Notes under the pieces: model-generated
What the model saw: only the letters and a program-made list of their open reading frames with translations
Databases searched by the model: none
What the model was told of the DNA's origin: nothing
Shown: positions 32,248 to 39,975 of the stretch, piece by piece
How the letters are laid out: each line of letters begins with the position of its first letter
Position numbering within the stretch: the stretch's first letter is position 1
Assembly: GCF_030813695.1 (NCBI RefSeq)
Contig: NZ_JAUSVA010000002.1
Location: 5,828,001 to 5,892,000, forward strand
Reading direction: 5' to 3'
DNA from: Kitasatospora herbaricolor
Lineage (GTDB): Bacteria; Actinomycetota; Actinomycetes; Streptomycetales; Streptomycetaceae
Length of the DNA stretch: 64,000 bases
Translations under genes and position numbers: made by a program

Positions 32248-34383
32248 GTGAGCGACACCACCGATCTGATGGGCGCGCGCCCCGACGCCGAGGCGCCGGA
32301 CGCAGCCGCGGCCCCCGCGGCTCCGGCACGACGCCGTCGCACCGCCGCCGCGGGCCTTGACGGTCTCGTCCTGGCCGAGCTGCAGAAGCTCGCCTCGACG
32401 CTGGGCATCAGTGGCACCGGGCGCCTGCGCAAGAGCCAGTTGATCGAGGCCATCAAGGAGAAGAGCGGCGGCGACCCGCTGCTCGCCGGCTCCGCGCCCG
32501 CCGCCCCGGCCGCCAAGCGCGCCGCCAAGGCCGCCCCGGCCGAGGCCCCGGCCGCCGAGCCGGCCGAGAAGCCCGCCCGCCGCACCCGTGCCGCCGCCGC
32601 CACCGAGGCCCCGGCCGCCGAGCCCCAGACCCAGATCGACATCCCGGTCCAGGCCGCCGCCGAGACCGCCGCGCCGGCCCGTGCCGAGCGCACCCGCCGC
32701 CGCGCCACCTCGGCCGCCGGCACCCCCACCGCCGAGGAGGCCGCCGCCGCGTCGGTCGCCACCGAGGCCAAGCAGGCGGAGGCCAAGCAGGCCGTGACCC
32801 GCCAGGCGGACGTCAAGCAGGGCGAGACCCGTGCTTTCGACGGCCGCCAGGAGGACGGTCGCAGCGAGAGCCGCCGCGACCGCCGTGACCGCCGTGACCG
32901 CCGCGAGGGCGGCGAGCGCCAGGACGGCGCCGAGTCGCAGGCCGGCCAGGAGGGTGACGGCCGCGAGTCGCGTCGTGACCGCCGCAACCGCCGGGACCGC
33001 GCCGAGCGCCAGGGCGGCCAGGCCCAGCCCCAGTCCGGGCAGCAGTCCGGTGCCCAGGGCGACGGCCAGCCCGGCCGGCAGACCCAGCAGGGCGGCGGCC
33101 AGCCGCAGGTCCAGCAGGGCGGCTACGACGACGACGAGTTCGGCGACGGCCGGCGCGGGCGGCGCGGCCGCTACCGCGACCGCCGGGGCCGCGGCACCCG
33201 CCGCGACGGCTTCGACGTGGGCCCGGCCGAGCCGCAGGTCGGCGACGACGATGTGCTGATCCCCGTCGCGGGCATCCTGGACATCCTCGACAACTACGCG
33301 TTCGTGCGCACCTCCGGCTACCTGCCGGGCAGCAACGACGTCTACGTCTCGCTGGCCCAGGTCCGCAAGAACGGCCTGCGCAAGGGTGACGCGATCACCG
33401 GTGCCGTGCGCCAGCCCAAGGACGGCGAGCGCCGCGAGAAGTTCAACGCCATGGTGCGGCTGGACTCCGTCAACGGCATGGACCCGGAGAGCGGCCGCGG
33501 CCGTCCCGAGTTCGGCAAGCTGACCCCGCTGTACCCGCAGGAGCGCCTGCGCCTGGAGACCGACCCGGGCGTGCTGACCACCCGGATCATCGACCTGGTG
33601 TCGCCGATCGGCAAGGGCCAGCGCGGTCTGATCGTCGCCCCGCCGAAGACCGGCAAGACGATGATCATGCAGGCGATCGCCAACGCGATCACCCACAACA
33701 ACCCCGAGTGCCACCTGATGGTCGTCCTGGTCGACGAGCGTCCGGAAGAGGTCACCGACATGCAGCGGTCGGTGAAGGGCGAGGTCATCTCCTCGACCTT
33801 CGACCGCCCGGCCGAGGACCACACCGTGGTCGCCGAGCTGGCCATCGAGCGCGCCAAGCGCCTGGTGGAGCTGGGTCACGACGTGGTGATCCTGCTGGAC
33901 TCGATCACCCGCCTGGGCCGCGCCTACAACCTGGCGGCGCCGGCCTCCGGCCGCATCCTGTCCGGTGGTGTCGACTCGACCGCGCTCTACCCGCCGAAGA
34001 AGTTCTTCGGCGCCGCGCGCAACATCGAGAACGGCGGCTCGCTGACCATCCTCGCCACCGCGCTGGTGGAGACCGGCTCCCGGGCCGACGAGGTCGTCTT
34101 CGAGGAGTTCAAGGGCACCGGCAACATGGAGCTCAAGCTCGACCGCAAGCTCTCCGACAAGCGCATCTTCCCGGCCGTCGACGTCGACGCCTCCAGCACC
34201 CGCAAGGAGGAGATCCTGCTGGGCAAGGAGGAGCTGGCCGTCACCTGGAAGCTCCGCCGGGTGCTGCACGCGCTCGACTCGCAGCAGGCGATCGAGCTGC
34301 TGCTGGACAAGATGAAGCAGACCAAGAGCAACGCCGAGTTCCTGATGCAGATCGCCAAGACGACCCCCGGGTCCGGCGACTGA
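32248..34383 (+). CDS. rho: Transcription termination factor Rho with large N-terminal insertion
   Basis: A 711-aa Rho, far longer than the ~420 aa of E. coli. The first ~50 residues include the Rho-N helical part (LVLAELQKLASTLGISGTGRLRKSQLIEAI). Residues about 75-330 are a low-complexity insert: Ala/Pro/Glu-rich, then Arg/Asp repeats (RRDRRDRR), then Gln/Gly-rich. The RNA-binding OSB fold begins at VAGILDILDNYAFVRT. The ATPase has PPKTGKT (Walker A, near residue 467) and VILLDSITRLGRAYN, and the R-loop KGTGNMELKLDRKL. GTG start. Actinobacterial Rho proteins characteristically carry such an insert. Confidence 0.97.
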   Translation: MSDTTDLMGARPDAEAPDAAAAPAAPARRRRTAAAGLDGLVLAELQKLASTLGISGTGRLRKSQLIEAIKEKSGGDPLLAGSAPAAPAAKRAAKAAPAEAPAAEPAEKPARRTRAAAATEAPAAEPQTQIDIPVQAAAETAAPARAERTRRRATSAAGTPTAEEAAAASVATEAKQAEAKQAVTRQADVKQGETRAFDGRQEDGRSESRRDRRDRRDRREGGERQDGAESQAGQEGDGRESRRDRRNRRDRAERQGGQAQPQSGQQSGAQGDGQPGRQTQQGGGQPQVQQGGYDDDEFGDGRRGRRGRYRDRRGRGTRRDGFDVGPAEPQVGDDDVLIPVAGILDILDNYAFVRTSGYLPGSNDVYVSLAQVRKNGLRKGDAITGAVRQPKDGERREKFNAMVRLDSVNGMDPESGRGRPEFGKLTPLYPQERLRLETDPGVLTTRIIDLVSPIGKGQRGLIVAPPKTGKTMIMQAIANAITHNNPECHLMVVLVDERPEEVTDMQRSVKGEVISSTFDRPAEDHTVVAELAIERAKRLVELGHDVVILLDSITRLGRAYNLAAPASGRILSGGVDSTALYPPKKFFGAARNIENGGSLTILATALVETGSRADEVVFEEFKGTGNMELKLDRKLSDKRIFPAVDVDASSTRKEEILLGKEELAVTWKLRRVLHALDSQQAIELLLDKMKQTKSNAEFLMQIAKTTPGSGD

Positions 34384-34412
34384 CACCCGGTCGGGAACAC
34401 CCGTTGCACCAC

Positions 34413-34450
34413 CCCGAGCCCCGGGCCGCGCACGCGGTCCGGGGCTCGGG
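34413..34450 (+). terminator. Terminator after rho
   Basis: 12-bp arms CCCGAGCCCCGG / CCGGGGCTCGGG with an inner GCCGCG/CGCGGT stem, 29 bp after the rho stop. Confidence 0.75.
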
Positions 34451-34472
34451 CGTTCCCGCGGCCGGCCGGGGC

Positions 34473-34512
34473 GGCCGCCTCCTCCTGCCGCCGGCCGCCT
34501 CCTCCTGCCGCC
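34473..34512. repeat. 20-bp tandem duplication, intergenic
   Basis: GGCCGCCTCCTCCTGCCGCC occurs twice back to back, non-coding, between rho and the LCP gene. Further on, a TGGCC-ATATC-GGCCA dyad lies at 34601-34615, about 50 bp before the LCP start. Confidence 0.8.
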
Positions 34513-34661
34513 GGCCCCGCCGCGCCCCGGGCCCCGCCGCTGCCCGGGGCCCGGCCGCCCCGGCCGCCGGTTCGCCCGGCTTCGCCTATGCTCGAACGGG
34601 TGGCCATATCGGCCATAAGAGGGAGAAAAGGGAAAAACCGCCTAGTCGAGGACGGAACCGG

Positions 34662-35855
34662 ATGGCCGATCACGAGAAGGGCCGCAGCCCCCGCCGCCGC
34701 GCCCTGCGGATCGCCGTCTGCGCCATGGTCGCCGTCGCGGTGATCGGCGCCGGGGTGGCCGGCTACGCGTACTGGAAGTTCAACGGCAACATCAAGAGCG
34801 TCGACATCGACGCCAGCCTGGGCACCGCCCGGCCGCCGGCCGCCACCGACGGCTCGTTCAACCTGCTGGTGCTCGGCTCGGACTCGCGGGCGGGCGGCAA
34901 CGGCGCCCTGGCCGGCGGCGACACCGCCGACACCGCCCGCTCCGACACCGCCATGGTGGTGCACGTCAACCAGGACCACTCCGGCGCGCAGGTGGTGTCC
35001 ATCCCGCGCGACACCCTGGTCGCCCGTCCCGCCTGCACCGACAAGGCAGGCAAGACCGTGCCCGCCGTGCAACGGGCGATGTTCAACAGCGCCTACGAGA
35101 CCGGCGGCGCCGCCTGCGCCGTGAAGACCGCGGAGCAGCTCACCGGGCTGCGGATGAACCACTACGTCGAGATCGACTTCTCCGGCTTCGCGCACGTCAT
35201 CGACTCCATAGGCGGGGTCACCGTGACGACCACGGTGGCCATCCACGACAAGGACAGCGGCCTCGACCTCGCGGCCGGCACCCACCACCTCGACGGCACC
35301 CAGGCGCTCGCCTTCGTGCGCACCCGGCACGGCGTCGGCAACGGCAGCGACCTCGGCCGGATCGAACTCCAGAAGCAGATGATGAAGTCCGTGCTGCAGC
35401 AGGTCGCCGGCATCGGACTGTTCTCCAACCCGGTGAAGCTCTGGTCCGTCGGCGACACCCTGACCAGCAGCATCACCACCGACTCGGACCTCGCCTCGGT
35501 GAACTCCCTGGTCGGTCTCGCGCAGTCGCTCAGGGACATCGGCCCGGAGCAGCTCGCCATGGTCACCCTGCCGGTGGTGACGGCCCCCTCCGACCCGAAC
35601 CGGGTGGTCTCCCAGCAGCCGCAGGCCGGCCAGCTGTGGGCGGCCCTGAAGACCGACCAGGCCGTCCCGCAGGCCGTCCTGGCGGTCCAGCCGGGCAACC
35701 CCGCCACCTCGCCCTCCGGGGCCGCCGCACGGCCCTCCGGGGGCTCGTCCGGCACCGCCCCGGCAGCGTCCCCGAGCAGCTCGCCGAGCGGTCTCCCCGG
35801 CACCCGCCCGAGCGCCTCCCCGAGCGGCTCGGCGGCGGCCGCCGCCGGGGATTAG
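34662..35855 (+). CDS. LytR-CpsA-Psr (LCP) family cell-wall polymer ligase
   Basis: A 397-aa membrane-anchored protein. A short basic cytoplasmic part precedes one transmembrane helix (IAVCAMVAVAVIGAGVAGYAYW), then the LCP domain. Landmarks of the domain are FNLLVLGSDSRAG, DTAMVVHVNQ, VVSIPRDTLV, YVEIDFSGFAHVIDSIGGV and LAFVRTRHGVGNGSDLGRI, which supply the Arg/Asp residues that bind the lipid pyrophosphate. A Ser/Pro-rich C-terminal tail follows. Such enzymes attach teichoic-acid-type or other glycopolymers to peptidoglycan. This fits the WecA/TagO-type transferase gene 6 kb downstream. ATG 34662 has GAGGA upstream. Confidence 0.93.
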   Translation: MADHEKGRSPRRRALRIAVCAMVAVAVIGAGVAGYAYWKFNGNIKSVDIDASLGTARPPAATDGSFNLLVLGSDSRAGGNGALAGGDTADTARSDTAMVVHVNQDHSGAQVVSIPRDTLVARPACTDKAGKTVPAVQRAMFNSAYETGGAACAVKTAEQLTGLRMNHYVEIDFSGFAHVIDSIGGVTVTTTVAIHDKDSGLDLAAGTHHLDGTQALAFVRTRHGVGNGSDLGRIELQKQMMKSVLQQVAGIGLFSNPVKLWSVGDTLTSSITTDSDLASVNSLVGLAQSLRDIGPEQLAMVTLPVVTAPSDPNRVVSQQPQAGQLWAALKTDQAVPQAVLAVQPGNPATSPSGAAARPSGGSSGTAPAASPSSSPSGLPGTRPSASPSGSAAAAAGD

Positions 35856-35899
35856 GGCCCGGTCGCGGGTGCCCGGAATATCCCCCCGGGGCTCCCGGT

Positions 35900-35929
35900 T
35901 TGGGAAGAAGCGGGCAGTCCTGGCAGACT
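35900..35929 (+). promoter_or_regulatory. Possible rpmE promoter
   Basis: TTGGGA (35900-35905), an 18-bp spacer and CAGACT (35924-35929) form a plausible sigma-70-type promoter about 75 bp before the rpmE start. Confidence 0.4.
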
Positions 35930-36002
35930 GGTCCGTCGGTCCCGGTTCACGTGCGGCTGATCAGACGCCGACCCGGTGCCCTCCCGAACCTAGGAGAACC
36001 CC

Positions 36003-36227
36003 TTGAAGCCCAACGTTCACCCCACGTACGTGGTCACCTCCGTGACCTGCACCTGTGGCAACGAGTTCACCACCCGCTCGACCGAGCCCAGCGGCGTCAT
36101 TCGCGCCGAGGTCTGCTCGCAGTGCCACCCGTTCTACACCGGCAAGCAGAAGATCATGGACACCGGTGGCCGCGTCGCCCGCTTCGAGGCCCGCTTCGGC
36201 AAGGGCCACAGCGGCAAGCAGGCCTAG
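36003..36227 (+). CDS. rpmE: 50S ribosomal protein L31 (zinc-binding type)
   Basis: A 74-aa ribosomal protein. The TTG start is well placed behind TAGGAG and gives MKPNVHPTYV. Cysteines in TCTCGNEF and CSQCHPFYTG make it the zinc-containing (C+) form; actinobacteria often carry a second zinc-free form, expressed under zinc limitation. Followed after 138 bp by prfA, the usual actinobacterial order. Confidence 0.97.
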   Translation: MKPNVHPTYVVTSVTCTCGNEFTTRSTEPSGVIRAEVCSQCHPFYTGKQKIMDTGGRVARFEARFGKGHSGKQA

Positions 36228-36365
36228 CGCTCCCACGGCGCCGGTCTCCGGTGCCCCCGTCCAGCACGGGGGCACCGGGACCGGCGCCGTTCGCGTCCCA
36301 CCGCCGCACCGCCGCATCCACCAGCACCGACGCCACCGCAGACCGATCCGGAAGTAGGCCATCCC

Positions 36366-37442
36366 ATGTTCGAGGCAGTCGAAGAGCTCCTCGTCGAGCA
36401 CGCCGCCCTCGAGGAGCGGCTGGCCGACCCGTCCGTCCACGCGGACCAGGCGAACGCCCGCAAGCTCGCCAAGCGCTACGCCGAGCTCACCCCGATCACC
36501 GCCACCTACCGCGCCTGGCGCCAGGCCGGCGAGGACATCGAGGCGGCCCGTGAGTTCGCCGCCGAGGACCCGGACTTCATCGCCGAGATCAAGTCCGCCG
36601 AGGCCCGCCAGGCGGAGCTGACCGAGGACCTGCGCCTGTTGCTCGTCCCCCGGGACCCGAGCGACGAGAAGGACGTGATCCTGGAGATCAAGGCGGGCGA
36701 GGGCGGCGAGGAGTCCGCGCTGTTCGCCGGCGACCTGCTGCGGATGTACCTGCGCTTCGCGGAGCGGACCGGCTGGAAGACCGAGATCATCGACTCCAAC
36801 GAGTCCGACCTCGGCGGCTACAAGGACGTCTCGGTGGCCGTGAAGACCAAGGGCACCGTCGAGCCCGGCCAGGGCGTCTGGGCCCGCCTGAAGTACGAGG
36901 GCGGCGTGCACCGCGTGCAGCGCGTGCCGGCCACCGAGTCCCAGGGCCGCATCCACACCTCGGCGGCGGGTGTGCTGGTCACCCCCGAGGCCGAGGAGGT
37001 CGAGGTCGAGGTCCACGCCAACGACCTGCGGATCGACGTGTACCGCTCGTCGGGCCCCGGCGGCCAGTCCGTCAACACCACCGACTCGGCCGTCCGGATC
37101 ACCCACCTGCCGACCGGTATCGTGGCCTCCTGCCAGAACGAGAAGAGCCAGCTCCAGAACAAGGAGTCGGCCATGCGTATCCTGCGCTCACGGCTGCTGG
37201 CCGCCGCGCAGGAGGCCGCCGAGCAGGAGGCCTCGGACGCGCGTCGTAGCCAGGTCCGCACCGTGGACCGCTCCGAGCGCATCCGGACGTACAACTACCC
37301 GGAGAACCGCATCTCGGACCACCGCACGGGCTTCAAGTCGTACAACCTGGACCAGGTCTTGGACGGCGAGCTGAACCCGGTGATCCAGTCGTGCGTGGAC
37401 GCCGACGCGGCTGCCAAGCTCGCCTCGGCACAACAGAACTGA
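36366..37442 (+). CDS. prfA: Peptide chain release factor 1
   Basis: A 358-aa class I release factor recognising UAA and UAG. The stop-codon-reading PAT tripeptide is in RVPATESQGRIHTSA, and the peptidyl-transfer GGQ is in SSGPGGQSVNTTDSAVRITH. The KAGEGGEES region and C-terminal domain are intact. The next gene, prmC, encodes the methyltransferase for its GGQ glutamine. Confidence 0.98.
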   Translation: MFEAVEELLVEHAALEERLADPSVHADQANARKLAKRYAELTPITATYRAWRQAGEDIEAAREFAAEDPDFIAEIKSAEARQAELTEDLRLLLVPRDPSDEKDVILEIKAGEGGEESALFAGDLLRMYLRFAERTGWKTEIIDSNESDLGGYKDVSVAVKTKGTVEPGQGVWARLKYEGGVHRVQRVPATESQGRIHTSAAGVLVTPEAEEVEVEVHANDLRIDVYRSSGPGGQSVNTTDSAVRITHLPTGIVASCQNEKSQLQNKESAMRILRSRLLAAAQEAAEQEASDARRSQVRTVDRSERIRTYNYPENRISDHRTGFKSYNLDQVLDGELNPVIQSCVDADAAAKLASAQQN

Positions 37443-37494
37443 GCAATCCGGCCCGGATGCGACCACCGGGCTGCGCCGGAAGGGGTACGTACGG

Positions 37495-38361
37495 ATGAAC
37501 CTGCTGCTCGCCGAGGTGGCCCAGGCCACCCAGCGGTTGGCCGCGGCCGGCGTGCCGTCGCCGCGCTTCGACGCGGAGGAACTCGCCGCACACATCCACA
37601 ACGTCAAGCGCAGCCAGCTGCACACCGTCCCGGACGCCGACTTCGACGCCCGCTACTGGGAGGCCATCTCCCGCCGCGAGGCGCGCGAGCCGCTCCAGCA
37701 CATCACCGGCCGGGCCTTCTTCCGGTACCTGGAGCTGGAGGTCGGCCCCGGCGTCTTCGTGCCCCGCCCCGAGACCGAGACGGTCGTCGAGTGGGCCATA
37801 GACGCCGTCCGGGACATGGACGTGGCCGAGCCGCTGGTGGTCGACCTGTGCACCGGCTCCGGCGCGATCGCGCTGGCCCTGGCCCAGGAACTGCCCCGCT
37901 CCCAGGTGCACGCCTTCGAGCTGGACGAGGGCGCCATGCGCTACACCCGGCGCAACATCGCCGCCAGCTCCGACCGGGCCCGGGTCACCCTGCACGCGGG
38001 GGACGCCACCCGCGCCTTCGAGGACGACCGCTCCTGGGACGGCCGCTTCGACCTGGTGATCAGCAACCCGCCGTACATCCCGCTCACCGAGTGGGAGTAC
38101 GTCGCGCCCGAGGCCCGTGACCACGACCCGCAGATGTCGCTGTTCTCCGGCGAGGACGGCCTGGACACCATCCGCGGCATCGAGCGGGTCGCCGCCCGGC
38201 TGCTGCGTCCCGGCGGCGCCGTCGTGATCGAGCACGCCGACACCCAGGGCGGCCAGGTGCCGTGGATCTTCAACGAGGAAGGCGGCTGGACCGACGCCGC
38301 CGACCACCGCGACCTCAACAACCGCCCGCGCTTCACCACGGCCCGGAAGGCGTCGCTGTGA
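37495..38361 (+). CDS. prmC: Release factor glutamine N5-methyltransferase
   Basis: A 288-aa SAM-dependent enzyme that methylates the GGQ glutamine of release factors. The SAM-binding motif is VVDLCTGSGAIALALAQ, and the catalytic NPPY is in DLVISNPPYIPL. The N-terminal helical domain (NLLLAEVAQATQRLAAAGV) contacts the release factor. ATG 37495 lies 52 bp after prfA. Its stop overlaps a GTG of a possible small gene at 38358. Confidence 0.96.
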   Translation: MNLLLAEVAQATQRLAAAGVPSPRFDAEELAAHIHNVKRSQLHTVPDADFDARYWEAISRREAREPLQHITGRAFFRYLELEVGPGVFVPRPETETVVEWAIDAVRDMDVAEPLVVDLCTGSGAIALALAQELPRSQVHAFELDEGAMRYTRRNIAASSDRARVTLHAGDATRAFEDDRSWDGRFDLVISNPPYIPLTEWEYVAPEARDHDPQMSLFSGEDGLDTIRGIERVAARLLRPGGAVVIEHADTQGGQVPWIFNEEGGWTDAADHRDLNNRPRFTTARKASL

Positions 38362-38501
38362 CCCTCGGGCACCGCGGCCGGCCGCAGCACGGCGACCGGC
38401 CGCACCACCACGACCGGGCCCCAGGGCACCGCGCCCATGGCGCCGCCGCGGACCCGGACGTCAACGCCATGAGTCATCTCGGAAGGGGACCGCACCGATG
38501 A
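38358..38501 (+). CDS. Possible 47-aa His-rich small protein
   Basis: A 47-codon frame exactly fills the prmC-sua5 gap. Its GTG overlaps the prmC stop (GTGA) and its stop overlaps the sua5 start (ATGA). GGAAGG lies about 10 bases before the GTG. The product is rich in His, Arg and Gly (two HHH/HRxH clusters), hydrophilic, with no known domain. The double overlap is the pattern of translationally coupled genes, but a chance frame in GC-rich DNA cannot be excluded. Confidence 0.35.
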   Translation: MTLGHRGRPQHGDRPHHHDRAPGHRAHGAAADPDVNAMSHLGRGPHR

Positions 38502-39145
38502 GCCGCCGCTACGACTGTGCCGACGCAGGGGACCGCGCCACCGGACTGCGCGAGGCCGCCTCGGCGATCCGCCGCGGTGAGATCGTCGTGCTGCCGACCG
38601 ACACCCTCTACGGGGTCGGCGCGGACGCCTTCTCCCCGGACGCCGTCGCCGCGCTGCTGGCCGCCAAGGGCCGTGGACGCAACATGCCGTCCCCCGTCCT
38701 GGTCGGCTCGCCGACGACCCTGCACGGCCTGGTCACCGACTTCTCCGAGCAGGCCTGGGAGCTGGTCGACGCCTTCTGGCCCGGCGGTCTCACCCTGGTC
38801 GCCAAGCACCAGCCCTCGCTGCGCTGGGACCTCGGCGAGACCCGGGGCACCGTCGCCGTCCGGATGCCGCTGCACCCGGTCGCGATCGAGCTGCTGAACG
38901 CCACCGGCCCGCTCGCCGTCTCCAGTGCCAACCGCACCGGCGGTCCGTCGCCGGCCACCTGCGACGAGGCCCAGGAGCAGCTCGGCGACGCCATCTCGGT
39001 GTACCTGGACGGCGGCCGGGCCGACCACGCGACCGCCTCCTCCATCGTCGACGTCACGGGCAAGGTCCCGGTCCTGCTGCGGGCCGGCGCGATCAGCGCC
39101 GAGCAGCTGAGGGAGGTCGTCCCCGACCTGGAGGCCGGCAGTTGA
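38498..39145 (+). CDS. L-threonylcarbamoyladenylate synthase (Sua5/YrdC family)
   Basis: A 215-aa YrdC-fold enzyme that makes threonylcarbamoyl-AMP for the t6A modification of tRNA. It shows IRRGEIVVLPTDTLYGVGADAFS, the KGRGRNMPSPVLVGS loop, FWPGGLTLVAKH and SSANRTGGPSP, all standard for the family. The Sua5 C-terminal extra domain is absent, so it is the short YrdC-like form. GGAAGGGGA precedes ATG 38498. Its stop overlaps the TTG start of the phosphatase gene. Confidence 0.94.
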   Translation: MSRRYDCADAGDRATGLREAASAIRRGEIVVLPTDTLYGVGADAFSPDAVAALLAAKGRGRNMPSPVLVGSPTTLHGLVTDFSEQAWELVDAFWPGGLTLVAKHQPSLRWDLGETRGTVAVRMPLHPVAIELLNATGPLAVSSANRTGGPSPATCDEAQEQLGDAISVYLDGGRADHATASSIVDVTGKVPVLLRAGAISAEQLREVVPDLEAGS

Positions 39146-39816
39146 CGGCGACCTCCCTGCACGCGGGGCCCGGCATATCGCCGTACCTCAGCGTGGCGCC
39201 CCGGCCGCTCGACCACTTCCGGATCCTGTTCGTCTGCACCGGGAACATCTGCCGCTCGCCGATCGCCGAGCGGCTCACCCGGCGTGAGCTGGACACCCGG
39301 CTGAGCCCCCGGGTGGCCGGCCGGATCCTGGTGGAGAGCGCCGGCACCTGGGGCCACGAGGGCGCCCCGATGGAGGCGCACGCCGCCACCGTGCTGGACG
39401 AGTACGGGGCGGACAGCGGCGGCTTCACCGGCCGCGAGCTGCTGGACGAGCACGTGGTCGAGGCCGACCTGGTGCTCACCGCGACGCTGGACCACCGGGC
39501 CCAGGTGATCTCGATGGGCCACGCGGCCGGGCTGCGCACCTTCACGCTGAAGGAGTTCACCCGGCTGGTGCGCCGGATCGACCCGGGCACGCTGCCCGAC
39601 CCCCGGCGCGGCGCCGACGTCACCGAACGGGCCCGGGCGCTGGTCCGGGCGGCCGCGGCGCTGCGCGGTTGGCTGCTCGCGGCGACCCCCGAGTCGGACG
39701 AGGTGGACGATCCCTACGGCGCGCCGATCGGGATGTTCCGCAACTGCGGCGAGGAGATATTCCACGCCGTGGACCCGGTCGTCACGGCGCTGACCGGGGT
39801 CCAGGCACCGCGCTGA
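39142..39816 (+). CDS. Low-molecular-weight protein-tyrosine phosphatase family protein
   Basis: A 224-aa arsenate reductase/LMW-PTP fold protein. The P-loop is ILFVCTGNICRSPIAE, with nucleophile Cys and Arg of the C-x5-R motif, and a general-acid candidate Asp occurs in the later DDPYG segment. The start is TTG 39142, overlapping the sua5 stop (TTGA) with GGAGG seven bases before; an internal GTG would remove about 17 residues. In Gram-positive bacteria these enzymes often act with polysaccharide machinery, fitting the WecA-type gene nearby. Confidence 0.88.
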   Translation: MTATSLHAGPGISPYLSVAPRPLDHFRILFVCTGNICRSPIAERLTRRELDTRLSPRVAGRILVESAGTWGHEGAPMEAHAATVLDEYGADSGGFTGRELLDEHVVEADLVLTATLDHRAQVISMGHAAGLRTFTLKEFTRLVRRIDPGTLPDPRRGADVTERARALVRAAAALRGWLLAATPESDEVDDPYGAPIGMFRNCGEEIFHAVDPVVTALTGVQAPR

Positions 39817-39975
39817 CCGCCCCTGGCCGCACCCGCCGCGGGGGCACTGCGCCCTGACGGGTGCACCCGCCTCGCGTCGGCAGGACGGCCGCGCGGGCCG
39901 GTCCTACGCTGGAGGGACCTCTCTCCCGCCGCCTTCGGCCGGGAGGTGCCCGCACCCGTAGCCCGGGAGTCCGCC

